A program made the translations under genes and the position numbers. The notes under the pieces were generated by a model that made no database searches, was not told the DNA's origin, and was given only the letters and a program-made list of their open reading frames with translations. From the NCBI GenBank assembly GCA_001483205.1, contig JPPB01000158.1, positions 1 through 17,780 of the forward strand: a DNA stretch of 17,780 bases, given 5' to 3'. The stretch's first letter is position 1; every line of letters starts with the position of its first letter. This DNA comes from an alpha proteobacterium 3107. GTDB lineage: Bacteria > Pseudomonadota > Alphaproteobacteria > Rhodobacterales > Rhodobacteraceae. Of this stretch, positions 10,476-17,589 are shown in pieces.

Positions 10476-10523
10476 ACCGGGCAGGACGGTTTGGCCGCCG
10501 ATGCGCCATTATGCAAAGGTCTT
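10476..10523 (-). mobile_element. Solo family A tip, right border copy of a direct repeat
   Basis: ACCGGGCAGGACGGTTTGG, then CCGCCGATGCGCCATTATGC and AAAGGTCTT form an A end. Its last 33 bp (10490-10522) match 11677-11709 with two mismatches, in the same orientation. The GCCGCCGAT variant is seen only in these two tips, so they share a recent origin. It starts 28 bp after the nadK stop. Confidence 0.7.
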
Positions 10524-10548
10524 TCCCATATCGCCTTCAGATTGGATG

Positions 10549-10594
10549 ATTTTCACGAAATCAACGGAATCATTTTCACGAAATCAACGGAATC
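10549..10594. repeat. 23-bp perfect tandem duplication at the 3' end of the RelA/SpoT-like gene
   Basis: Two identical 23-bp units, 10549-10571 and 10572-10594, each beginning ATTTTCACGAAATC. Because 23 is not a multiple of three, the second unit is read out of phase in the minus-strand gene and creates its present TGA stop at 10553-10555. Confidence 0.97.
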
Positions 10595-11608
10595 ATAGAA
10601 ATAGTTCCTGTAAGCAGAGCGAAGCGTTATAGGATTATCCGAACGGACATAGACCGCGTTCACGCTGTCTTCGCTTGCCTCAAGCTCAGTTGCCTTTTCA
10701 ATTGCAGGTTCAGCAGTATTGAAGGGGATAACTTCCAGTTTGAACGAATCATCACTTTCTCTATAAATGTTAAGAACGTTATGTTTTTGAAGCTTTTTTC
10801 CGTCTTCAAATTGTTTCAGCACTTTGAGTGTTCTCAAGATATCCATCTCTTTTTCCAATTTTTCGAGCTCTTTTTGCAGATCATCGTCGGACTGATCCGT
10901 GAAAGCCTTACACATCCCCTCGTGTTGTCGTGCGATAATCTCACTGGCAATCGCAAAAAAGCGTCCACGCTCGGTTACGTCTAATTCAAACTTGGTTCGT
11001 TCTCCATCCAGAAGATCAGAAATCTCTACAGCGGTTGCCCAAGCATGTTGGACACGGGTACGATATTGAAGTTCCATCAGTAAGCCATCCCACGGTTTTT
11101 TCTCCTCCCGCCTAACGCTGCCGCGGGGAAAATGGCGATATACATCGTGAATGCCCCGGTATCCTGTGGGCTTAGGGCGTTCGATGTAATTGTATTTAGC
11201 AGGGTCTTTGTCCCGCAATTCATGCCTAACATTTCTCATAGTCTGGGAAGAGTGGATATAGTCTCGAAACTCATACAGATCATCAAGATTGTCAAAGATC
11301 ATCCTACAGCCCGCAAAATCATGCATACTTGTGACATTTGAGATTAGAGGTGTGCCTTTCGCGTTTTTCCGTTTCAGTTTGTCGATCACCGTGTTCTGGC
11401 GCTTCAAACGTTGCGCAAATTCGATCTTGAAGTCCTGCTTGTTTATGTGCTTTCTCAACCATGCCTGAAATGTGTTGATCACGTAGCCATGAGAAGCTCG
11501 CCACTGATCTAAAAGGCGTAAGTCGTCTACTGTGTCAGTGCCACAAGAGATTGCTCGTCCAGCGCGCCGCACCGCAGGTTTGTTTGAAGGGGGTTTTGGA
11601 TATGCCAT
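10553..11608 (-). CDS. RelA/SpoT-domain nucleotidyltransferase, stand-alone, probably acquired
   Basis: 351 aa. The synthetase domain covers about 60-200. It has a basic ATP-binding stretch RLKRQNTVIDKLKRK (67-81), Asp97 in MHDFAGCR for metal, YIERPKPTGYRGIHDVY with Tyr150 (acceptor stacking), and Glu179 in MELQYRTRVQHAWATAVE. All are the positions expected of an active (p)ppGpp-type pyrophosphokinase. There is no HD hydrolase, TGS or ACT domain. Residues 240-275 form a charged, probably coiled helix, followed by a C-terminal alpha/beta segment. Base composition is clearly AT-richer than its neighbours, it sits alone, and it is flanked by direct repeats. Relatives include housekeeping small alarmone synthetases and toxSAS/CapRel toxins. 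No separate antitoxin gene is adjacent, so a fused C-terminal control domain or an ordinary synthetase are both possible. The C-terminus is altered by the tandem duplication. Confidence 0.85.
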   Translation of the reverse strand: MAYPKPPSNKPAVRRAGRAISCGTDTVDDLRLLDQWRASHGYVINTFQAWLRKHINKQDFKIEFAQRLKRQNTVIDKLKRKNAKGTPLISNVTSMHDFAGCRMIFDNLDDLYEFRDYIHSSQTMRNVRHELRDKDPAKYNYIERPKPTGYRGIHDVYRHFPRGSVRREEKKPWDGLLMELQYRTRVQHAWATAVEISDLLDGERTKFELDVTERGRFFAIASEIIARQHEGMCKAFTDQSDDDLQKELEKLEKEMDILRTLKVLKQFEDGKKLQKHNVLNIYRESDDSFKLEVIPFNTAEPAIEKATELEASEDSVNAVYVRSDNPITLRSAYRNYFYDSVDFVKMIPLIS

Positions 11609-11676
11609 ACGCTATGAATATATTATCGCCTCAAGTGCAGCAATGAAGAAAGGTGTGCGTTGAGCTTTCCGAGAAA

Positions 11677-11709
11677 TTTGGCCGCCGATACGCCATCATG
11701 CAAAGGTCT
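11677..11709 (-). mobile_element. Solo family A tip, left border copy of the direct repeat
   Basis: TTTGGCCGCCGATACGCC, then ATCATGCAAAGGTCT: 31 of 33 bases identical to 10490-10522, same orientation. It ends 8 bp from the prpE stop codon and bounds the AT-rich RelA/SpoT cassette on its upstream side. Confidence 0.7.
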
Positions 11710-11717
11710 CCACCCCT

Positions 11718-13622
11718 TCAACCGGGGCGGCCCCCGCCCGCATAGCCAAGCGTCTGAAGCGCCTCCCGGATTTCGTCCAGAATCGCCGGGTCATCAATCG
11801 TCGCCGGCATCCTGAACGCCTCACCATCCGCGATCTTCGCCATCGTCGCCCGCAAAATCTTGCCGGAGCGGGTCTTGGGCAGACGCTCCACCACACAGGC
11901 CAGCCGGAACGCCGCCACCGGGCCGATCCGCTCCCGCACCAGCCCGACGCACTCACCGACGATGGCATCCCTGTCCCGTTCCACACCGCTGTTCAGGCAC
12001 AAAAACCCCAGCGGCACCTGGCCCTTCAGCGGGTCCGCCACCCCGATCACCGCGCATTCGGCCACATCCGGGTGCCCGGCCAGCGCCTCTTCAATCGCGC
12101 CGGTGGACAGCCGGTGCCCGGCAACATTGATCACATCATCGGTGCGCGCCATGATGTAGAGATAGCCATCCCCGTCAATCATCCCCGAATCGCCGGTTTC
12201 ATAATAGCCGGGAAAGCGGTCGAGATAGGCCGTGCGGAACCGCTCTCCGGCGTTCCACAGCGTCGGCAGTGTCCCCGGCGGCAGCGGCAGCCTGACCGCA
12301 ATCGCGCCCAGCTTGCCCGCGGGCGCGGGCCGCCCGGCATCGTCGAGAATCCGCACGTCCCAGCCCGGCATCGGCACCGAGGGCGACCCCGCCCTGACCG
12401 GCAATTCCTCAATGCCCAGCGGATTTGCGGCAATGGCGTATCCGGTTTCGGTCTGCCACCAGTGGTCTATGACCGGCACCCCGAGCTGTTCGCCTGCCCA
12501 GCGGATCGTGTCCGGGTCCGCCCGCTCCCCGGCCAGAAACACGGCGCGCAGGCTGCTCAGATCATATTGCGCAATCAGCGCGCCCGTCGGATCGGCGCGT
12601 CGGACGGCACGAAACGCGGTCGGCGCGGTGAAAAAGCTGCGGACCTTGTGTTCCGCGATCACCCGCCAGAAGGCCCCGGCGTCGGGGGTGCCGACGGGCT
12701 TGCCCTCGAACATGATCGTGGTGTTGCCGTGGATCAGCGGCGCATAGCAGATATAGCTGTGCCCCACGACCCAGCCCACATCAGAGGCCGCCCAGAACAC
12801 ATCGCCCGGCTCGACATCATAGATGTTCTTCATCGTCCAGTTGAGGGCGACAAGATGGCCCGCGGTTGGCCGCACCACGCCCTTGGGCCGCCCGGTGGTG
12901 CCGGACGTATACAGGATATAGACCGGATGGTTGCCCGCAACCGGCACACATTCGGCGGGGTCTGCGCCGGTCTGAAAGTCATGCCAGTCCACATCCCGAC
13001 CGGGGGTCAGCGGGGCGGTCTGTGGCTGTCGTTGCAGGATAACGCAGAAATCGGGTTTGTGCTCGGCCAGGTCAATCGCCTTATCCAAAAGCGGTTTGTA
13101 GGGCACGACGCGGCCCGGCTCGACCCCGGCAGAGGCAGCGATGATTGCCCTGGGGTGCGCGTCGTCGATCCGCACCGCCAGCTCATGGGCGGCAAAGCCA
13201 CCGAAGACGACCGAATGGATCGCACCGATCCGGGCGCAGGCCAGCATTGCCTCCAGCGCCTCGGGGGTCATCGGCATGTAGATGATGACACGATCCCCCT
13301 TGGCCACGCCTTTCGCCCTGAGCGCCCCGGCCAGACGCGCCACCCGGTCGAGAAGCTGCTGATAGGTGATATAGCTCCTGGTGCCGGTGAGGGGGCTGTC
13401 ATGGATGATGGCGACGCGCCCGCCATGGCCCGCCGCCACATGGCGGTCCACCGCGTTGTGGCAGGTGTTGACCTGTGCATCGGCAAACCACTCATAGAGC
13501 GGCGCGTTCTCGGCAAACAGCGCCTTTGTCGGCGGTTGCACCCAGTCGATGGCGCGGGCGGCCTGCATCCAGAAGCCCTCCGGGTCTTGTTGCCAGCCTT
13601 CATAGACGCTCTGGTATGTCAT
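11718..13622 (-). CDS. prpE: Propionyl-CoA synthetase (acyl-CoA ligase, AMP-forming)
   Basis: Activates propionate (and related short acids) to the CoA thioester through an acyl-AMP, feeding propionate catabolism. 634 aa, family length. The AMP-binding P-loop YTSGTTGRPKG is at 238-248. The PrpE-like block SDVGWVVGHSYICYAPLIHG, followed by EGKPVGTPDAGAFWRVI, distinguishes it from acetyl-CoA synthetase. WWQTETG is the adenine-binding motif, and YETGDSG and LPKTRSGKIL with catalytic (acetylatable) Lys588 complete the C-terminal domain. The start is ATG at 13622, with a strong GGAGGAG about 6 nt upstream; the open frame continuing to 13895 crosses repeats and is rejected. No other propionate genes are beside it. 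Acs-like activity on acetate cannot be excluded. Confidence 0.93.
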   Translation of the reverse strand: MTYQSVYEGWQQDPEGFWMQAARAIDWVQPPTKALFAENAPLYEWFADAQVNTCHNAVDRHVAAGHGGRVAIIHDSPLTGTRSYITYQQLLDRVARLAGALRAKGVAKGDRVIIYMPMTPEALEAMLACARIGAIHSVVFGGFAAHELAVRIDDAHPRAIIAASAGVEPGRVVPYKPLLDKAIDLAEHKPDFCVILQRQPQTAPLTPGRDVDWHDFQTGADPAECVPVAGNHPVYILYTSGTTGRPKGVVRPTAGHLVALNWTMKNIYDVEPGDVFWAASDVGWVVGHSYICYAPLIHGNTTIMFEGKPVGTPDAGAFWRVIAEHKVRSFFTAPTAFRAVRRADPTGALIAQYDLSSLRAVFLAGERADPDTIRWAGEQLGVPVIDHWWQTETGYAIAANPLGIEELPVRAGSPSVPMPGWDVRILDDAGRPAPAGKLGAIAVRLPLPPGTLPTLWNAGERFRTAYLDRFPGYYETGDSGMIDGDGYLYIMARTDDVINVAGHRLSTGAIEEALAGHPDVAECAVIGVADPLKGQVPLGFLCLNSGVERDRDAIVGECVGLVRERIGPVAAFRLACVVERLPKTRSGKILRATMAKIADGEAFRMPATIDDPAILDEIREALQTLGYAGGGRPG

Positions 13623-13749
13623 GCGCCCCTCCTCCCTTGGGTCACGATGTATGTGCAGGCGCGGGTGCGCGCGCGCTCGAGTTTTACAGGATGCGCGACA
13701 TGTTGCGAGCAAATTCCGCCCTCGGGCCGGGCGTGTTGCCTGATGACCT

Positions 13750-13781
13750 CGCCCCGCCCGGTCGTAAGACCGGGCCGCGCC
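13750..13781 (-). repeat. Family B fragment
   Basis: Only the second B hairpin is present, inverted: GCCCGGTC (13756-13763), loop GTAA, GACCGGGC (13768-13775), with flanking CGCCCC and CGCGCC as in complete copies. The following GCCTGCCTGGGCGAGC resembles the A right-end hairpin, so this may be a decayed A/B junction. It lies about 40 bp from the full A copy at 13819. Confidence 0.5.
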
Positions 13782-13818
13782 TGCCTGGGCGAGCCGGACG
13801 CGGCCATTGCCGGTCTTA

Positions 13819-14028
13819 AAGGCATCTGCATAATGGTGCGTCGCTTGCCAAACCATCCGCCCGGCGGAACGCCGGGCAGCGCCTGCCTGCCCCACGGCAG
13901 GCGCTCTAAACGTCTCAACCAGTTGGAACGTATGGGCTTTATGGCAAGACTACCGCCAATGTAGACTTTCAAGAAAAGCGCCCGCCCAGGCAGGCGGCTG
14001 CCCGGCTCGGCCATTATGCAGAGGTCTT
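13819..14028 (+). mobile_element. Family A MITE-like element, full copy 3
   Basis: Ends are AAGGCATCTGCATAATGG and CCATTATGCAGAGGTCTT, a good inverted pair. The central palindrome AGCGCCTGCC / GGCAGGCGCT is intact, and the hairpin CGCCCGCCCAGGCAGGCG near the right end has a T-run on the minus strand. It occupies most of the divergent prpE-cdd gap (13623-14182). The rest, 14029-14182, holds the cdd leader, where I see no clear promoter. TTA before the left tip and TAA just after the right tip could mark a target site, but this is weak. Confidence 0.85.
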
Positions 14029-14182
14029 CCTAAATGGGGTCGGCGGCCCCCCCGTGCAGGCCGGATAAGGCCCTCACCGCTCTTATGAAACCCATCCCCC
14101 GTGCCCCCGCCCGGCGGCTTCGGGCTTGCGCCCGCGCGCAGATCGCCGCACAGTCGGCAGGGTGATGACACCGGAGACCCCC

Positions 14183-14578
14183 ATGGACCTGATCGCCGCC
14201 GCCCGCGCCGTGCGCAAAAACGCCCACGCGCCCTATTCCCGGTTCAGGGTCGGCGCGGCACTGCGCAGCATCGAGGGCAATCTTCATACCGGCTGCAACG
14301 TGGAAAACGCCGCCTATCCCGAAGGCACCTGCGCCGAGGCGGGGGCGATTGCGGCAATGGTGGCGGCGGGTGACACCCGCATCGCCGCGCTCGCCGTGGT
14401 TGCCGACAGCCCGGCACCCGTGCCTCCCTGCGGCGGATGCCGCCAGAAGATCGCCGAGTTCGCCGGGCCGGATGTGCCGGTCACCCTGGCCATGACCGCA
14501 AGTGACGACAGCGTGGTGATGACGGTGGCGGACCTGCTGCCGGGGGCGTTCGGCGCGGACCACATGGGCGGGGCCTGA
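14183..14578 (+). CDS. cdd: Cytidine deaminase
   Basis: Deaminates cytidine and deoxycytidine to uridine and deoxyuridine, the first step of the pyrimidine salvage set encoded here. 131 aa, the short homotetrameric type. The zinc/catalytic motif is TCAEAGA (Cys50, Glu52), with PPCGGCRQ supplying Cys83 and Cys86; NVENAAYPEGT is the substrate-binding stretch. ATG at 14183 is preferred because GGAG lies about 8 nt upstream; ATG at 14165 (MTPETP...) and 14126 are in frame but have poorer ribosome sites. It is separated from deoA by only 4 nt, so it is operonic with deoA and presumably deoB. Confidence 0.95.
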   Translation: MDLIAAARAVRKNAHAPYSRFRVGAALRSIEGNLHTGCNVENAAYPEGTCAEAGAIAAMVAAGDTRIAALAVVADSPAPVPPCGGCRQKIAEFAGPDVPVTLAMTASDDSVVMTVADLLPGAFGADHMGGA

Positions 14579-14582
14579 TCCC

Positions 14583-15893
14583 GTGGCCGCCATCAACACG
14601 ATTTCCCGCCTCAAAGAGGGCGCGCGCCTGTCGGAAGAGGCGCTTTACCGGTTCGCGGCGGGTCTGGCCTCGGGCACGGTGACCGATGCACAGGCCGGGG
14701 CGTTTGCGATGGCGGCCTGCCTGAACGGGCTGGGCGAGGGGGGCCGCGTCGCGCTGACCCGCGCCATGCGCGACAGCGGCGATGTGCTGCACTGGGATTT
14801 GCCGGGGCCGGTGCTCGACAAGCATTCGACCGGCGGGGTCGGTGATTGCGTCTCGATCATCCTGGCCCCGGCGCTGGCCGCCTGCGGGGCCTATGTGCCG
14901 ATGATCTCGGGACGGGGTCTCGGGCATACCGGCGGCACACTCGACAAGCTCGAAGCCATTCCGGGGGTTTCGACGGCCCTGGAAGAGGCCGACCTGCGCG
15001 CCATGGTCGCCCGCATCGGCTGTGTGATTGCCGGGGCGACGGAGCGGCTCGCCCCCGCCGACCGGCGGCTCTATGCCATCCGCGACGTGACCGCCACCGT
15101 TGCAAGCATTGATCTGATCACCGCCTCGATCCTGTCCAAGAAACTGGCGGCGGGGCTGGAGGCGCTGGTGCTTGATGTCAAGACCGGCTCCGGTGCGGTC
15201 ATGGCCTCAGAGCAGGAGGCCCGCGCCCTGGCCCGTGCCCTGGCCGGGACCGCCAACGGGGCCGGTTGCCGGACCATCTGTCTGCTGACCGATATGTCAC
15301 AGCCGCTTGTGCCTGCGGCGGGCAACGGGCTGGAAATTGCCGAGTGCATGGCGGCGCTGGCCGGGGGAGATGCGGACGGGCGGCTGGTGCGCCTGACCGC
15401 TGAGCTGGGCGGTGAGCTGCTGGTGCTGGGCGGTTTGTCGGCGAGTGTGGCGGAGGGCGCGGGCGCGGTCCGGGCGGCGCTGGCCGATGGCCGGGCGATG
15501 GAGCGGTTTGCGCGGATGATCGCGGCGCTGGGCGGCCCGGCGGATTTTTGCGACCGCTGGCAGGGGATGTTGCCGCAGGCGCCGGTGGTGAGGGATGTTC
15601 CCAGCCCCCGCGCGGGCGTGATCAGCGCGATTGAGACCCGCCGCCTCGGGCATGTGGTGGTGCGGCTGGGTGGCGGGCGGCTGTTCGACGGGGCGGCAAT
15701 CAACCCCGCCGTCGGGCTGAGCCGGATTGCGCCGGTCGGGGGACGGGTTGCGCGGGGTGATCCGCTTTTGCGGATTCATGCGGCGGATATGGCGTCGGCA
15801 GAGACGGCGGCGATGAAGGTGCAGACGGCGTTTGTGTTTGGGGACGCAGAGGTCGCCGCATCGCCGCTGGTGCTGGAAAAGATCGCGCCATGA
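14583..15893 (+). CDS. deoA: Thymidine phosphorylase
   Basis: Splits thymidine (and deoxyuridine, as made by Cdd) with phosphate into the base and 2-deoxyribose-1-phosphate. 436 aa, close to the E. coli length. DKHSTGGVGD at 79-88 is the phosphate/pyrimidine site, and the family signature SGRGLGHTGGTLDKLE is at 109-124. The C-terminal alpha/beta domain is complete (ETRRLGHVVVRLGGGR, then KVQTAFVFGD). It starts with GTG, 4 nt after the cdd stop; translational coupling to cdd is therefore likely. The product is used by DeoB, encoded 457 bp downstream. Confidence 0.96.
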   Translation: MAAINTISRLKEGARLSEEALYRFAAGLASGTVTDAQAGAFAMAACLNGLGEGGRVALTRAMRDSGDVLHWDLPGPVLDKHSTGGVGDCVSIILAPALAACGAYVPMISGRGLGHTGGTLDKLEAIPGVSTALEEADLRAMVARIGCVIAGATERLAPADRRLYAIRDVTATVASIDLITASILSKKLAAGLEALVLDVKTGSGAVMASEQEARALARALAGTANGAGCRTICLLTDMSQPLVPAAGNGLEIAECMAALAGGDADGRLVRLTAELGGELLVLGGLSASVAEGAGAVRAALADGRAMERFARMIAALGGPADFCDRWQGMLPQAPVVRDVPSPRAGVISAIETRRLGHVVVRLGGGRLFDGAAINPAVGLSRIAPVGGRVARGDPLLRIHAADMASAETAAMKVQTAFVFGDAEVAASPLVLEKIAP

Positions 15894-15912
15894 CGACGTA
15901 TCGACGGCCAAA

Positions 15913-15940
15913 CCGCCCGCTTAGGTATTCCATCGGGCGG
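15913..15940. other. Weak hairpin after deoA
   Basis: CCGCCCG (15913-15919) pairs with CGGGCGG (15934-15940) around a 14-nt loop, about 20 bp after the deoA stop. The preceding GGCCAAACCGCCCG resembles an A-end interior, so this may be another decayed repeat. There is no T-run; if it stops transcription, it does so weakly. Confidence 0.3.
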
Positions 15941-15948
15941 GGTCATCA

Positions 15949-16051
15949 AAGACCTCTGTATATTAGCGCATCAGTGGTCAGATTGTCCGCCCGGTGCTTG
16001 CACCGGGCAGCGCCTGCCTGCCCCCCGGCTCGGTCAATATGCAAAGGTCTT
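15949..16051 (+). mobile_element. Family A element with internal deletion
   Basis: Both ends are present (AAGACCTCTGTATATTAG and CAATATGCAAAGGTCTT), but the element is 103 bp instead of about 212. The sequence passes from the left palindrome arm, GCGCCTGCCTGCCCCCCGGC, directly to TCGGTCAATATG. The deletion joins two CCCGGC motifs of the full element, which suggests slippage or recombination between short direct repeats. It removes the right arm of the central palindrome and the whole terminator-like hairpin. It lies in the deoA-deoB gap (15894-16350). Confidence 0.8.
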
Positions 16052-16141
16052 AGTGATCTGCGGACCTTCGGGAAAGCGACAGGGGCCGCGTCCGGCCCGC
16101 ACGGTAGGCGCGAACGCGCCGCCCCGTGGGGGGGTGAGGCC

Positions 16142-16226
16142 CGCCCCGGAAACGGTCCGGGGGACCGTTTCAGGGCCGAACGGGCGGAGCCCAAGGCGCG
16201 GCCCGGTCTTGCGACCGGGCGGGGGC
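16142..16226 (+). repeat. Family B palindromic repeat, copy 2
   Basis: Hairpins are GAAACGGTCC (16149-16158) with GGACCGTTTC (16162-16171), and GCCCGGTC (16201-16208) with GACCGGGC (16213-16220). It is almost identical to 1-88, with only a handful of differences including one base missing in the GAGCCCAAGG spacer. It sits between the deleted A copy and a lone A tip in the deoA-deoB gap. Confidence 0.75.
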
Positions 16227-16265
16227 AGGGCCGGAAGCTGAACTCAAAATCCGGGCGTCAGGCTA

Positions 16266-16297
16266 TACACCATCATGCAGAGGTCTTGCAGAGGTCG
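16266..16297 (-). mobile_element. Solo family A tip with short tandem duplication
   Basis: TACACCATCATGCAGAGG plus TCTT is an A outer end; it is followed at once by a second GCAGAGGTC (16288-16296). Upstream, TCCGGGCGTCAGGCT links it to the B copy, as in the inverted arrangement at 7787-7990. It is about 55 bp before the deoB start. Confidence 0.55.
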
Positions 16298-16350
16298 TTT
16301 CGGGGCAGAGGCCTGGCCCCCCCAACACCTGTCCCGGCAAGGATCACCCC

Positions 16351-17589
16351 ATGAGCCGGGCCTTCCTCATCGTCCTCGACTCTGCCGGGTGCGGCGGCGC
16401 GCCGGACGCCCATGCCTTTTTCAACGATGACACCCCCGACACCGGGGCCAACACCCTGGGCCATATCGTGCGCGCCTGTGCGGATGGCCGGGCGGAACAG
16501 GGGCGTAGCGGCCCCTTGCGGGTTCCCAATCTCGACCGGCTGGGGCTGGGGGCCGCGCTCCGCCTGTCAACCGGCATCGAAACCCCCGGCCTTGACGCCA
16601 CGCCAACGGGCATGTGGGGGGTGGCGACGCCCTCCGGCCCCGGCAAGGACACACAATCCGGGCATTGGGAGCTCGCCGGGGTGCCGGTGCCGTGGAAATG
16701 GCACCTGTTTCCCAAAACAGACCCCGCCTTTCCGCCCGACCTGATCGCCGGGATGGCCCGCGCCGCAGGCACCGAAGGCACCCTTGCCAACTGTCATGCC
16801 TCCGGCACTGCGGTGATCAGTGATTTCGGGGCCGAGCATATGCGGAACGGATGGCCGATCTGCTATACCTCTGCCGACAGCGTGGTGCAGATTGCCGCCC
16901 ATGAAGGGGTTTTCGGGTTGGAGCGGCTCTTGGCCATGTGCCGCCGTCTTGCCCCGCGCCTGCACGCGATGAGGGTTGGCCGGGTGATCGCCCGCCCCTT
17001 CACCGGATCGCCGCAGGGCGGTTTCGTGCGCACCTCCGGGCGGCGCGATTTCGCCATGGCCCCGCCCGTGCCCGGCTTGTGCGATTGGGTGCAGGCATCT
17101 GGCGGACGGGTTCTGGCCCTCGGCAAGATCGGCGATATTTTCTCAATGCGCGGGATTGACGCGCTGCGCACGGGCAGCGACAGAGAACTGGCCGGGCATC
17201 TGGCGGACCTGATGGCCGAGGCCCCGGACAACAGCCTGACATTCGCCAATTTCGTCGAGTTTGACGCGCGTTTCGGGCACCGGCGCGATGTTTCCGGCTA
17301 TGCCCGCGCGCTGGAGTGGTTTGACGGGTGTCTGCCGGGTATGATCGCCCGTGCGCGGGCGGGCGACATGATCGTGCTGACGGCAGACCATGGCAATGAC
17401 CCCACCCGCAGCGGCACGGACCACACCCGAGAGCGCGTACCGGTGCTGGTGCATGGGGTGGGGCCGGGAGAGATCGGCCAGTGCGCCTTTGTGGATGTGG
17501 CGGCGTCTGTCGCGGATCATCTCGGGCTGGCGGAGCGCGGGCCGGGGCGCAGTTTTCTTCGCCGGGCGGGACCGGGCGCGCGGCCATGA
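16351..17589 (+). CDS. deoB: Phosphopentomutase
   Basis: Moves the phosphate between C1 and C5 of ribose and deoxyribose, giving deoxyribose-5-phosphate for DeoC aldolase. 412 aa, alkaline-phosphatase superfamily, family length. Metal ligands are visible: Asp10 (FLIVLDSAG), Asp304 and His310 (FDARFGHRRD), Asp346-His347 (TADHGNDP) and His358 (TDHTRERVPVLV). The catalytic threonine region is KDTQSGHWE (99-107); the position after Gln is Ser, where many homologues have Thr. The ATG at 16351 has AAGGA about 9 nt upstream. Part of the cdd-deoA-deoB set although 457 bp of repeats separate it from deoA. A family A element begins on the last base of its TGA stop. Confidence 0.97.
   Translation: MSRAFLIVLDSAGCGGAPDAHAFFNDDTPDTGANTLGHIVRACADGRAEQGRSGPLRVPNLDRLGLGAALRLSTGIETPGLDATPTGMWGVATPSGPGKDTQSGHWELAGVPVPWKWHLFPKTDPAFPPDLIAGMARAAGTEGTLANCHASGTAVISDFGAEHMRNGWPICYTSADSVVQIAAHEGVFGLERLLAMCRRLAPRLHAMRVGRVIARPFTGSPQGGFVRTSGRRDFAMAPPVPGLCDWVQASGGRVLALGKIGDIFSMRGIDALRTGSDRELAGHLADLMAEAPDNSLTFANFVEFDARFGHRRDVSGYARALEWFDGCLPGMIARARAGDMIVLTADHGNDPTRSGTDHTRERVPVLVHGVGPGEIGQCAFVDVAASVADHLGLAERGPGRSFLRRAGPGARP

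Noticed and set aside
12072..13964. A 630-codon open frame on the plus strand opposite prpE
   Set aside because: It is a mirror of prpE codon bias in GC-rich DNA, rich in Arg/Pro/Gly with no recognisable domain; prpE on the minus strand has full-length homology and a strong ribosome site.
14126..14182. Longer cytidine deaminase starting at 14126 or 14165
   Set aside because: The added residues have no family similarity, and the ribosome site GGAG is best spaced for ATG 14183.
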